Of a stretch of DNA of 47,041 nucleotides, positions 1 to 11,672 are shown piece after piece (the first letter of the stretch is position 1; every line of letters begins with the position of its first letter). Origin of the DNA: Neelides folsomi. Its lineage: Eukaryota; Arthropoda; Collembola; Neelipleona; Neelidae. A program made the translations under genes and the position numbers. The stretch covers positions 1-47,041 of the forward strand of contig JAQGBZ010000447.1 of assembly GCA_034687125.1 (NCBI GenBank), written 5' to 3'. The notes below the pieces were generated by a model, which saw only the letters and a list, made by a program, of their open reading frames with translations, was not told where the DNA came from and did not search any database.

Positions 1-334
1 ACTTCAATTTTTAAGCATTTATTGGTTGCTTTATGGTAGTTACTTCAACGTTATCCTACTCTATCGTTTGCAACTGTAACTCTTATGCGACCATGTAACC
101 ATGAATCAACTAGTTTGCAACCTCTGAGTGTCTGTTGGGAACTTATAAGTTTAAATATAGATAAGCCTATTGTTTTGTCACAAATGCTATGGATATAAAC
201 ATGCTTATAGTTAGTTAGTATAGTTAGTTAAATAACACACTAGTGGATATTTTAAAAAAAATTTACATGCGTAGCATTTTTTGGACATAAGCTACCATTA
301 GATATTTAAATATTTTTTGACACGTTTAACATTT

Positions 335-449
335 AGTGGATAAAATATTATAACGGTGGATAAAGTCAGTATCTTTTTGAACAAGCTTAGTATTCAGTGG
401 AAAAATAATATAAAGGTGAACAAGTCAGTATTTTTTGGACAAATTAGAT
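335..449. repeat. two degenerate ~55-60 bp tandem units
   Basis: Two neighbouring units begin with AGTGGA/AGTGGAA, continue through an AT-rich stretch into GGTG(G)A..AAGTCAGTAT, and end in TTTTTGAACAA or TTTTTGGACAA. The first runs about 335-395 and the second about 396-449. A weaker third relative may lie at 242-300. An open frame across this stretch is an AT-rich accident. No known element is recognised. Confidence 0.35.
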
Positions 450-532
450 TTATGGAGGATCAGTTTAAATATAAGCCTTTACAATATAGTAATTTAAAAA
501 ATATAGTTCAAAATAGTTTGATATTTTCTTAC

Positions 533-2636
533 ATGTTTTTAGTTAGATATTCAATCATAACTGAAACTATAACAATTGTTAATGGTATAGCTGTTGCTAC
601 AGAAGCATATTTAACATAAAGAATAATTTCGTCTCTTCTTATCAACCTTTTGACTCTTAATTTACTATTTAAGCAAATAAAAAAAATTATTGTGTCAATC
701 AATATTATAATTATTATATTTAAATATTTTATATATTCATTATATATATTTTATATGTATATTTTTTAATATTGTATATCACGTGAATTTTCTTCTTAAG
801 TCAAAATTTAAAATTGTTAGCCAGGAATATGATAACAAGAGGAAAAAATGACTCATAATTCCTAAATTAAATTAAAAATCATTAAAATTAAATAATAATT
901 ATAATTATAAATAGCCTATTATATTAATTGCTTTTGAGTATATAGAATTATAAATATAAGTAATAAACCCAAATTAAATCGATTTACCAATATCAAATAG
1001 AAATTGTGGCATATTACCATTTATAATACAAATGACATTTTCTTCCCCATGTTGACCGGATAATGACATTCCAATTAAATGAAAAATTGTAGTAATCGTG
1101 ATTGAAACAATGTGGCTAATAAGATTCCAATTGTGAATATTTCCTTTTTTGGCAACGAGGAAAACGACAGTTAATGAATACAAAATGAGAATGATGCCGT
1201 AAATCACGTACTTGGCATATTTACTTGCCTAAATAAAAATTCAAACATTCAAACGTCATATGGACATATCTGAAATACATAGCCTTTCAATAATGGAATC
1301 TTTAGATATTAATTTAATTATTAATTTAATTAAACCCGATAATCATTTATAATTTCCATTGATTCTTCAAGGATATTTTTGCAAATAGCTACAACAAAAT
1401 TTCTTGTTTTATGGCAACTTTCATTTTTATTTATTGAATTTTCAATTTCCATTTGATCAATGCAATAAGCATGTGTATTTTCGATCATTTTGTAGTGTTT
1501 TTGCCCAATGGTTGCAAAATACAATGATCCATTTTCAAATAAATAGAAATCGAACCTATTTCACAAATCATTTTCTATTTGCATTAAAATTTTACATCAA
1601 CTATTACCTAAACAATAATCAAGTGATACATTAGGCTTACGGAACTGCACAAAAAAGATATAGTTTGCCTGGCATCTAAAAATAGATTTATAGAAAATTA
1701 AATTTTGAAAATTATATGACTACGTAAACCTAATGTCTCACTTGATTATTGTTTAGATAATAAATAAAACTTTAACTAAAAACCTTATGGTATAATTTGT
1801 ATATTACATTGGGTCTACTCCATAAATTATTCTATTATCTTTACAATAAACGTATAATTCATATGGTAAATAATTAAATTGTGTGTTTTTTGCAGATTTT
1901 TCACGAGAATTTTTATTAATTGATGGTTCAAATGGTTTTAAATTTTCAATACTATTCCCTTTAGAACTTAACGATTGTAAAAAATTTGTACATTTTCTTA
2001 TAACATTTTTGTTTTCTTCATTTGTATAAATATAGAAATCGTCATATTCGTTTCTAAAAATTAAATAATTTAATCAAACGAAAATAATTTATTAAAAATT
2101 AATTTTACATACCTGTCAAAGCAATATGAAGATTTGGAATATATTAAAATACTATAATCTCCATCAAATATTTGCATATTTCCGTTCACGTCCAATTTAA
2201 AATTTAAAAAAGTGTTATCTTCTTTGTCTCTCACAAAAACATTTGATTTGTTAGGACTAATGAAATTTTGCTCGATTTTGTCGGTTCTAAAAGATATTTT
2301 AATATTCTAGGTTATTTGTATAATCAAAATTAAATAACTTATAACTAAAAATCCTCTATATACAAATACAAATTTAAAAGTTGATAATTGGATAAACCCT
2401 GTTGACATATTGTATTGATGGAAATATGCTTTATTTGTTAGAAGAGATTCGTTCAAATACTGATAGATTTCATTCTGACTAACACATAATGTAATTTCGT
2501 CACAGGAATCAAAACAAATTATATGATCCGAATTGCAACACTTTGGAACTGGCATATTCAATTCTTGAATGAAAATATGGTCAGATTTTGCAAAATTCAA
2601 TATATGAATTAAAAGAAAACTATAAATAAGATACAT
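533..2636 (-). CDS. Methuselah-like G-protein-coupled receptor, 3' end not found
   Basis: A secretin-class (Methuselah family) receptor is spread over seven recognisable exons: 2636-2398, 2286-2113, 2053-1808, 1555-1336, 1228-988, 861-783 and 664-533. All junctions keep phase, giving 443 codons plus 2 nt. A signal peptide (MYLIYSFLLIHILNF) leads into a Cys-containing ectodomain with the family-style patch NGSLYF..AYCID. Hydrophobic helices follow: YVIYGIILILYSL (TM1), LISHIVSITITTIFHLIGM (TM2, after the NIHNW loop), IMSHFFLLLSYSWLTILNF (TM3, with the conserved Trp) and a TM4 near VATAIPLTIVIVSVMI. The exon 1 donor (GG|GTTTAT) is weak. TM5-7 would lie left of 533, but nothing convincing is seen there, so the gene either continues outside the window or is truncated. 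In known members the ligand-binding ectodomain faces outward; the ligand here is unknown. Confidence 0.7.
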
Positions 2637-2639
2637 TTT

Positions 2640-3270
2640 GAAAATATAAAATTATAATTGTTTTTCGGCATGCAATAGAACAATGGGAAAATAATGGAAC
2701 TTGCATGTATATTATATTTAATTTAATGGGGAAAGTTTATGATTTTAATTGTGGAAATGATAAGAAAGACCGCATTTAGTTCTATTTATATTGGATTGCA
2801 TTTACTGTAATGTTTGCCAACTTTGTTAAAAACGAAATTTAATATAGCGTCCATTACTTTATAACTTTATAACATCATCTAGTAATGATTTTTAGTTAAT
2901 TAAAATATCTTGTATAAATATCTTTACATTCATTCAATAGAATATAAATAACATTGAGATCAATTAAAAAATGTTTACAGACAAAAAGAAAAACTTTTAC
3001 AGGAGAATCTCTAAGTATTGTAGTATATGATATATGAAAAATATGAAAAAACACATTTGATAAACGTTAATCATAATTTAGCGTTAGTAGTTAGTATGTG
3101 AGTTATTTAATTTAAAGTTCAGATTACAATTCGGTAATATAGGTCAGAATATCAAAATGACATACACAAGCCGGCAACACCAAACTATCACACACCAAGC
3201 TATCACACATCTACACATACAAGCTACCACACAACTACACATAGTAAACAATTATTTTATTTTTTTATAG
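2640..3270. other. intergenic, AT-rich, with short CACACAAGCTA repeats
   Basis: The interval between the divergent GPCR and membrane-protein genes is AT-rich. At about 3160-3240 it holds three imperfect copies of a CAAGCTA(T/C)CACACA motif, partly open in one frame (MTYTSRQHQTITHQ...). That could be part of an upstream exon of the plus-strand gene, but the splice phase at 3270 does not fit a simple junction. No promoter element is clear. Confidence 0.3.
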
Positions 3271-4004
3271 AAAAAACCAATTATTTGGCTAATTTGGATG
3301 ATCATAAAAATTCTCTATATGACATTGACATTTGGAAGCTTCAGAATGAAATTCCAGATACCAAAACTGAGAATGACTTGGCTGTCAAAGTCATTTTTTA
3401 CATTTTCTACGTGGGATATTTGGGAGTTCAGATCTATGCTATGATAGCAGTGATTATGTTCGTTTTTAGAAAAAAAGTTCATGTCCTTCCATCTCCAACA
3501 ACTTCTGATCTACTTATGGAAGATGTTTGCAACAGAACTGGAAGATTTCATCCAATCCCATATTTTAGAAATTCAGAGTAAAATATTTATACAATTGTCA
3601 ATCTATTCTTCACATAAGATTTAAACAACATTATTCTGTGTGACATTCCTTAAAATTAACCATTTTCAATTATTAATTTCAATTATTTTATAGCAGAAGT
3701 TAGAAATATGGAATTCTTTCAGATTTCAAACGCAAACCGAATAGGAACAACTTTAAGAAATCTTCCTATCAATTCTTGCCCAAATTTCATTCAAAGACAA
3801 TTTCCTTGTTATTCAGGTAATTCTCCTGAGCATCATCTTACATTACAAGGTGGGATTCATCCCTCGGCCCCTGCAGACATTTCTACTGAACTTCCACCCA
3901 ATTATGATCAAATCAACTATCAGGTTGCAGATTATCAATTTTCTATTGATGAAAATGGAAATGTGCCCTTGGACATCCTCGATGCCAATAGAAAATTCGA
4001 CTAA
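3271..4004 (+). CDS. putative single-span membrane protein with PPxY tail
   Basis: Two open segments probably belong to one gene. Segment A (acceptor TTTTTTTATAG at 3270, coding to the TAA at 3579-3581) has a hydrophobic span (FYIFYVGYLGVQIYAMIAVIMF) followed by basic RKK and a cytosolic-looking tail. Segment B (about 3694-4004) has its own ATG at 3708 and carries PSAPADISTELPPNYDQ, containing a PPNY motif of the kind that binds WW domains of Nedd4-type ubiquitin ligases. A good donor (GA|GTAAAAT) ends A and TTTTATAG precedes B, but the phases do not match, so either a small exon is missing from my model, or B is separate, or the gene is damaged. Upstream exons are not identified. The family is not recognised; the layout is like small multi-span arthropod membrane proteins with PPxY tails. 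Confidence 0.4.
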
Positions 4005-4235
4005 AATAGTTGCCTCAATGTTCGATTAAAAATTACGTGAATTGTAAAATAAATGAACAAAATGCTCATAGTTATTTTGAAACAAGACTCTCAAATCGAT
4101 TATAAATTACATCTACAATGTAGTATATATTTAAAATCTTCAACTGGTAAGATTAATTAAAAATAAATACAACTGTGAAAAGTTTTTACCCTTTGAAGAC
4201 CCAACTTCAAGTTTGAGAGAATTTCGAATTTTTTT
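4005..4235. other. intergenic, AT-rich
   Basis: Short convergent interval between the PPxY gene and the SMC1 fragment. An AATAAATG-type signal (about 4048-4056) may serve the upstream gene. Nothing else is seen. Confidence 0.3.
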
Positions 4236-5155
4236 CTATTCGTCCAATGAAATTTTATATGAAGAAGTGTGTTCGTCGAGTTTTACTACTCGTTTCTTCG
4301 ACTCGGCAATCTCTTGATCGAGAGTTCTTTGCCTCGCGTCGAGATCCGTCTTCTTCCGGTGTAGAGTGTCAAGCTTCTCTTGATTATCTTTCTGGCTTCT
4401 GTTTAAGCTAGTGAGGCTGGCATTTTTGTCTCTTGACTTTTCAGTTACTTTCTTCTTGAGATTCCAATATTCTTGAAGCTATTGATCAATGCATTTAATT
4501 TCAAAGAAAATAATAAAAATAGGATAAAAATCAATTCGCTATGAAATTTTATTTAATAATATGAAATTAATGAATAATTATAATTTAAATTCACACCTGG
4601 TTGTATCTTTCCCCTGATTTTGAGACTCTGATGAAGTTTTGTCCAAATAAGTTTTCTCGTTCTTTGTGATCTCAGAAACTTTGGCTCTCAAGTCAGCGAT
4701 ATCTCTCTCCAGAGCTTCTTTGGCCTAGATAAATTTAATTATAAAATAAATTCGTTACCTATTTATATTTTACAATTGATCGAGAAATATATTGTTTTGG
4801 ATATCAACCTTTTTGGCTTGTTCGCAAGACTTCTTTGCAGTTTCGAGTTTCTTATTTATGTGGGCGACGTTCTCTTTAGCCATAATGTACTCGGGTCTTT
4901 TGGCATTCAGCTATATTTCCTGTTCATATTATAAATTAACTCCCATTTAAAATAGGTAATGGATGGTCATATCTTTAAGCACTGATCACAAAATACTTAA
5001 CAAGATGGTTAGGACTCTCCGAGCCCGAGTCAAATCTCCCCGAGTCAAAATCAGACAAAAATTGACAATATATTGATTATGCATAATATAGGAATTTTTT
5101 AAACCTTATCACGTTGCTGTCCATCTTTTGCAGCCAGATCTCTGTTGTAATCAGT
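4236..5155 (-). pseudogene. SMC1: fragment of cohesin subunit SMC1 (coiled-coil part), decayed
   Basis: Four exon-like pieces read in SMC1 order on the minus strand: 5155-5105 (NRDLAAKDGQQRDK), 4910-4809 (LNAKRPEYIMAKENVAH..., close to the family's KRPQYIKAKENTSH), 4724-4597 (ending ESQNQGKDTT, family ESQSQGRDLT) and 4478-4236 (coiled coil with SLNRSQKDNQEKLD and KKRVVKLDEH). These match the N-terminal coiled-coil arm before the hinge. The ATPase head, hinge and C-terminal half are absent. The junction 4597/4478 is out of phase (phase 2 donor, phase 0 frame) and the last piece runs into a stop at 4236-4238. The 5' end stops at a GC-rich repeat. A full SMC1 is about 1200 residues; this is about 170. 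I read it as a truncated duplicate, not a working cohesin gene. Confidence 0.75.
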
Positions 5156-5220
5156 GCTCGGCATCCGGCAGCCGGATTGGGAAATTCTTCGGGCATTGCC
5201 GGATACTTGCCGGATGCCGG
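5151..5220. repeat. GC-rich palindromic element, possible hAT-type end
   Basis: A GC-rich patch in AT-rich DNA starts CAGTGCTCGGCATCCGGCA and closes with TGCCGGATGCC, so GGCATCCGGCA (about 5160-5170) and TGCCGGATGCC (about 5208-5218) form an inverted repeat, with extra CCGGAT copies between. The start CAGTGCT resembles hAT transposon ends, but no matching far end (AGCACTG) or 8-bp target duplication was found. It lies exactly where the SMC1 similarity breaks off. Confidence 0.4.
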
Positions 5221-5540
5221 AGAGACAATTTGAGACTTACAAATTCCATAATAAATAGTCTATGCGTAAAAACACATTATATTTAAAAAATTACGACCAA
5301 TCCAGATTTTCATTTAACGCGTTCATATCTCAAATTAATTACCTAAATAATATTGTATTTAAATAACCTAACAACTTACCTCACCACCAGAATCATCGAA
5401 ATCTAATCTCATCTAGTGGATCATTGGTAAGTTTTTACTCGACCAACTGAGGTCTACAACAAATGTCTCGCTCAGTTGGATCTATGGTAATAATAATCTA
5501 TTTTTCAGCCCTCCCTCTCCGCTTCATTGGCAGCGTTTTT

Positions 5541-5580
5541 CACTGCCTCAGCTTCAAGTTTACTTGGAGCTGAGGCAGTG
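5541..5580. repeat. 40-bp near-perfect hairpin
   Basis: Arms 5541-5559 and 5562-5580 (19 nt each) pair at 18 of 19 positions around a 2-nt TT loop; the left arm starts CACTGCCTCAGCT and the right arm ends AGCTGAGGCAGTG. The single mismatch can form a G-U pair in one transcript strand. It is unusually GC-rich for the region. Nearby, CCAACTGAG (5443-5451) and CTCAGTTGG (5471-5479) form a second, smaller inverted repeat. Confidence 0.8.
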
Positions 5581-5609
5581 GCATTTATACGGTGGCATTA
5601 ACAAGAAAA

Positions 5610-5704
5610 ACTTGTTTTCGGGCTACATTTCAGAATTGGTAAATGTTAGCCGTTTTCGGGCTACGTAGGCTACCAAAGCCCGTTTTCGGGCTACCGTAGC
5701 CCTT
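5610..5704. repeat. short tandem/inverted CGTTTTCGGGCTAC repeats
   Basis: Three copies of (C)GTTTTCGGGCTAC lie within 95 bp, two preceded by AGCC or AGCCC so that each can fold back (AGCCCG..CGGGCT). A final CCGTAGCCC closes the block. It is richer in CG than its surroundings. No gene overlaps it. Confidence 0.6.
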
Positions 5705-5985
5705 TTTTACCCCATTATTTGGACTTTGACCCAATTGCATTGTAAAAATGAACTTAATAAATTATATTGGCATGTTTAAAAAATTAAGATTTTTTTTATT
5801 ATTTATTTTTATCAACACTTCAAAATATTTATTCTACCAATAAATGTTTACGTTTTCAAAAAATTTAAAAATGTATTTATTAAAAATATACTGGAAAGGG
5901 TCAAAATGAAACAGGGAATTTAAAAAGGTCAACTTTGTGAGGTAAAAGACAAATTAAATGATAAGATATTTAAAACGAGTAAATT
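5705..5985. other. intergenic, AT-rich
   Basis: AT-rich spacer with poly-A/T runs. I see no gene or clear signal here. Confidence 0.3.
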
Positions 5986-7204
5986 TTAATTTTGAAACAC
6001 AACGGCAGCATTTTCACTCTTTGACCTTTCCGCTTGAGTGAAGGCCCATTCGGCAAATGGAAGACAACAACAGCCAATTTGAAAGAACATGGAGTTGATG
6101 TGCGGGAAATCTTTATGTCGTCTCATTCCCGGAAGGAACCCGTTCCCTTTAATGGTCAACTTCTTGAGTGAAGTGGAGGAGCCATAGAGAAGACAAATGA
6201 TGGCATCGGGCGAAAGATAAAATAATTCCTCGTCACTCGTCACAATGTTGGTAAACTCAAAGGCCGTGAGATTTTCCTTGATGAAAGGAAAGGACAGAAT
6301 TTGATGGAGATTCTCCATGTAGTGCATTGGGTAAAACATCTTCAAGGAAGAAGGATAAAACTCAAGTTTGCAGGAAACTTTCAAATCCCGGTTCGGATCT
6401 CGGTTCGCTGGTTTCCCTGGTTGCTTCAAACCCAATTTCTCTTTCCCACCTTCACAAAATTAAAATATCCAAAAATTGATTAAACTTAGAATTCTTCTGT
6501 AATTTATATAATTAATAATTATGTAACGTTAATTAACAGTTAAATAACAGTATAAGTTATAAAGCAAATTACAATTAAAATAAATGTACCTGCAATGGCG
6601 AGACCGTTGAGGACCAAAAGAGAAATGAGTGGACAGTGTGAGAGAAGGATCTCGAGAGTTTTCCCTTCAAGGTAGCAAAAGATCCTCAGTTCGCGAATGA
6701 AGGTGAGGTCAAAGTTGAAGACATTGAGCCCGGTTGGTGAGGGATGGAAATTGACCCGGGTGTGGATGTTGAGACAGGTGAAGGCCATGGGGGTCTTTCG
6801 GAAATTGATGTTCTGCTTCCCGGACCGCGTTTTACTCTCCAGGAAATTTCCAATGTTTGACTCTTTGAAGTTGGCAGAGAAGTTGAAGAGATAGTCGACA
6901 CAAACGAGGAGGTTTTTGTTCATCAGCCGCATGGACAAACGATCTTGGACGCTTCCGTATCCCAACACTTTTTCGATCACCTTAATTCAAATAATCAATC
7001 ACTTTAATTATAACAATCAATCACCTTAATTCAAATTGTAATTTGTAAATGTAATTCAAAATTGTAATCGAAATGGAGAATTGAGAATCAAAACAAAGAA
7101 GTTAAGAAAGCGAAAATGATTTTCACCTCCAAAGGCAAAGTTTCAAATGTGGCCGTTTTAGTAAAATTAAAAGTTTCTGGGTCGAATGTCAACGAATTGC
7201 TCAT
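5986..7204 (-). CDS. F-box / leucine-rich-repeat-like protein
   Basis: Three exons join in phase: 7204-7127, 6980-6590 and 6449-5986, giving 310 residues. The start ATG at 7204 is the first in frame. Residues about 20-55 (FETLPLEVIEKVLGYGSVQD..SMRLMNKNL) have the F-box pattern LP.EV...vL...s..D..s.r..nk. The rest has leucine-rich, LRR-like segments (LTFIRELRIFCYLEGKTLEI, LISLLVLNGLAI, TSLKKLTIKGNGFLPG) but degenerate consensus. F-box proteins typically link substrates to SCF ubiquitin ligases through Skp1; the substrate here is unknown. Splice sites are G|GTACAT and GTGAAG| for intron 2, and GAG|GTGAAA and AATTAAG| for intron 1. Shorter than typical FBXL proteins. The similar LRR gene at 11.9-14.5 kb suggests a local family. 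Confidence 0.65.
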
Positions 7205-9206
7205 TTCGGATTAAAAACTAACAACAATTTAGAAGAAAAGAGAAAATGGAATAATAAATGGAAAATTAATTAACGGTGAGTAAAAAAGAGGAGAAAAGTG
7301 AAAGATTAGGCAAGTGGGAGAAAGTGAAAGTTTGTCGTCATTTTCATCATCTCGTTCAATTTCCATGTAAATTTAATTCGATTCGATTAGTAGTTATTGT
7401 AAATAAATAATTATCATGAACATTAACTTAATGCTACTTTAATATAATGATTAAATTAATAATTATCTGTAATTGAGAAATCAGTAAATGATCAAAACTT
7501 GACTACATTTAGCGTAATTTCAATTTTAATTCGATTGATGTTTTGATGAGAATTGGTAGTTTTTGAAATTACCCAAATTGAGTTTCCCTATTCATCTTTT
7601 CCTCCCCATTTTGTTTCTTATTATTTTGACTGAATGGTTAGGGGGGTTCAAAAGCGTGTGGTGGTTCCCGAATTTAATGAAAGGAGTTTCCCTCAATGGA
7701 GTCCAAATAAGTTGAATGGACTTGAACCAAGTTGAATGGATCTCAATGGGGAGGAGACGTGCGAGAGAAGAAACGGCAAATGAAATCCATTACTCAAATT
7801 ACTTTTATTTCCCTTTCATTCTCCGCCTCCTTTTCCTCACCCCGCCGCCCGCCTTTACCCGCCATTCAACAAATTGAAAAACCCCAAATGTCATTCATTT
7901 AAATCATTTGACCATTTGAGCAAGAAAAGACTCACAAACTTCAACAAACTCAAGAAACGAACATAATACAAATACCATGCAACACAACATTAAAATATAG
8001 AGAACATTATATGTATACGATACATAAATAAATACACAAATATGTACCTATTACATATAGCAAAATGTTGTTCTTATTCTTATGATATAAATTAAATATC
8101 TTTAATTAATTTACCTATGTTAAATCCTTAAATGTGAATAACATGGTACAAGCTATATTATGTATGTAATGTAAAAGTCAATATTAACGTTTGATGTTGA
8201 TAAAATATTATTTCTGATGAATTCTGAATAAAAGTTAAAATGTGATGTGAATTGAAAAAAAAACACATTTTAATTTTGTTGACTGAACATGTGAAGATTA
8301 ATCAACTTTCTTTTCTTCAATCCCTGAACTTATTTTGAATTTCTCGAATTTTGTGAAAAAGGGAGATTGGATCAAGTCGGTTGGGTAAATTGAATGGAGT
8401 ATGCAAAATACGTTTTGAAGTTTGTGTAATGATGATTCAGAGGGAATGGATTTTGAAATTTCATCTTGGTGGATAATTCAGGAGATTGGATTGAATTGGA
8501 GTGAATGGGACGTGGGTTGGATTTTTCTATTGTCAATGGATGGGAAATGGATATTAAAAGTCTTGATAATGGTGAAGATGCTTTTGTTGAAGGAATGAAT
8601 TCACTCGCGTCCCCAATTAAAGACCCGGACCCAGATGGGATAAGCAAAGCAATTAATTCCCGTTCCCCGAACCGGCCCTTTGTCTCCCTCCAACCCTTCC
8701 ACTACAAAAAATATCCCAATCGGGTAAAAACCCTCAGTTCACCCCTTTCCTCTTTTTCCACCCGACTAAACCATAAATCATAAAACAACTGAAAAACATT
8801 AGCAATTAAATCCAACAGCAATTAAATCCTATTCGAATTTCACTTAAAAATAGTAGTTTTCAAAAATGCCCAGAACCTCTTATTCTAAATAATGATTAAA
8901 TGATGATTAAATGATAAGATCGACTCATCCACTGATTTGTGATTTAAAAAGGAAGTGAATTGAAAGAGAAAGAGAAATCGAATGTTTGTTGAATGAGGTG
9001 AATGTTGGCCCTTCACAGTCTGTGATTAATTTCAATGAATTGAGTGATTAAATGAAGGGAGCTGAAGGGAGTTTGGGCCTTTTGGGGTTTGAGTGGTCGG
9101 GAGGATGAAAAGGAAAAGAGCCAAGGGCCAATGTTAATAAATTTGGGCGGAGAGAAGGCGGCCCTGCACAAACTCCGACAACCCGCAATTGAAGGGCCTT
9201 TAGAAA
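7205..9206. other. intergenic region upstream of the homeobox gene
   Basis: About 2 kb of non-coding DNA between divergent genes. It holds two short direct repeats (AAGTTGAATGGA near 7710-7740) and GC-richer patches near 7740-7870 and 8580-8760. Open frames at 8372-8783 and 9013-9288 exist on both strands but lack family similarity or splice logic. For a developmental homeobox gene this is the natural place for regulatory DNA, but no specific element could be called. Confidence 0.35.
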
Positions 9207-9215
9207 TATAAAAGG
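9207..9215 (+). promoter_or_regulatory. TATA box of the homeobox gene
   Basis: TATAAAAGG lies 75 bp before the start codon at 9290. A TCACTC initiator-like motif follows about 31 bp downstream (9239), the usual TATA-to-start spacing. The 5' leader would be about 50 nt. Confidence 0.5.
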
Positions 9216-9289
9216 TAAATAAATCTTTTCTCCTCCTCTCACTCAAATTCATTTCAGCCCTGGACAAACAAACAACCAAAGTGTACAAA

Positions 9290-10222
<933 letters not shown>

Positions 10223-10825
10223 AAAATTATCAATTAAAATTGGATACTGACCAAGACCCAAAGAATATACAAAAACAATGAATTATTTAGTACAATGAAT
10301 ACAATTTACTTTAATACACATAGGACATAGACACATACTAATGAACGTAGTTATGTTTTAATTCATTATTTTGTTAAGTGTAAAATATTAATTAATATGG
10401 GATTAATTTAACATGTAATTTTAATGAAATAATAATTGTTATGATAAAATTCTCCATTTTTAGCTCACAATTGCGCTCTCATTAAATGCCGTTAATCGTC
10501 CCAATTATTTTCATTCAATCACATTTCGGATTGTCACAATGAAGTCATAATGGGTTGGAATAATTCAACCCAATTTTCCCACCACCATTCTTATTCATTG
10601 ATCAATTTCCATTGTTTGGACAGGTTTTAAAAAGTATGATATTCGTCAATTCCCTTCATTTCCCATCATCCACAAGGTCCACAATAAAATCGTTCCCAAC
10701 TTTAATTAAAGATACAAACGCTTTTTAATTAAATTTTGTATACAAACTTGAGATTAACAGAAATCCAAGTATTAGTTAAATCCAATAAATTACTAAATTA
10801 AATTACTTACAAAGTTAATTCATTA
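10223..10825. other. intergenic
   Basis: AT-rich spacer between two plus-strand genes. A GC-richer stretch at 10480-10700 has no long open frame. No element is recognised. Confidence 0.3.
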
Positions 10826-11672
10826 ATGATGATTTACCAAAGATATTTAAAAATCTTACCAATTTTGTTCATTTTACTCAACGTCATTAACAAGGCCCGT
10901 GCCCAATCGGAAATCACTTTTAACCAAGAAGAATTTCTTGAGAATATAGAATACGAACTTCGCCAACTCCAAGCTCATCCTGAGCTCATAAGAAGGGTAA
11001 TTTAATCCCTTAAATTCCAATTATGTAATAACTTTAATTGGAATAATATAAATATTCTTAAATGGAATGATATAAAAATTCTTAATATAGGGCTTCGAAA
11101 GAGCATCCAGGCAATTTTTTGGAGGTCAGGGAGGCCAAGGAGGTCAAGGGGGCCAAGGTGGCCAAGGAGGAGATAACGAGTCGAATGAGGAAGAAGGCGA
11201 AGACGATCCCGATGAAACTACTTTACCCGGACCGGGAGCTTTAGGAATTCTCACGGGTCTTTACGGGATCTTTACGGGTATTGGGGGTTTGAACCCGGAT
11301 CGGATTCTTGCGTCCACCGTCAACTTCTTCCCGCCACACGAAAGGGAAAAAGCCCAATTTGCCATTTACAACATTCTTGGGATCAAAATTACGTCGCCGA
11401 AGACGAAGACGAAGAACGGAACTTCCACAGCCCTCCCGGTCTCCCTTGCAGCATCAACAGAGACGGCGGTGAAGTCCGGAGCGGCGGGGGGTGCCGTGAA
11501 GGTCACAACTCTCCCAACCACGACTGACTCTGACGACTACGAGAAAGACGACGAAGAGGTCAAAACCACAACGAGGAGACGAAGAAGAAGAACAACGAAA
11601 CCCACACCCAAACCAGCGGTGGAAGACGACGATGAAGCTGCCAAAGGCAGGGGATGGTTTTGGTGGTCTTAA
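10826..11672 (+). CDS. secreted low-complexity protein, function unknown
   Basis: Two exons, 10826-10996 and 11091-11672, join in phase 0 to give 250 residues. The N-terminus has a clear signal peptide (hydrophobic ILPILFILLNVI, likely cleaved near ARAQ-S). After a short helical acidic part come about five GGQ/GQG repeats (residues about 67-83), an acidic stretch (NEEEGEDDPDE), a hydrophobic Gly-rich segment (GALGILTGLYGIFTGIGGL), a middle domain with ST-rich sequence, then KTTTRRRRRRTTKPTPKP and a C-terminal GRGWFWWS. The mix of Gly-Gln repeats, polyArg and an aromatic C-terminal tail is reminiscent of cuticle, silk or antimicrobial-type secreted proteins, but no family is recognised. It lies just downstream of the homeobox gene on the same strand, with a 0.6-kb gap. 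Confidence 0.7.

Noticed and set aside
356..619. 87-codon plus-strand ORF at the left edge
   Set aside because: It overlaps the phase-consistent minus-strand GPCR exon at 533-664 and a degenerate tandem repeat; composition is that of AT-rich chance.
8372..8783. Overlapping ORFs on both strands of about 90 codons
   Set aside because: No similarity, no splice context, and both strands equally open; left as unexplained intergenic DNA.
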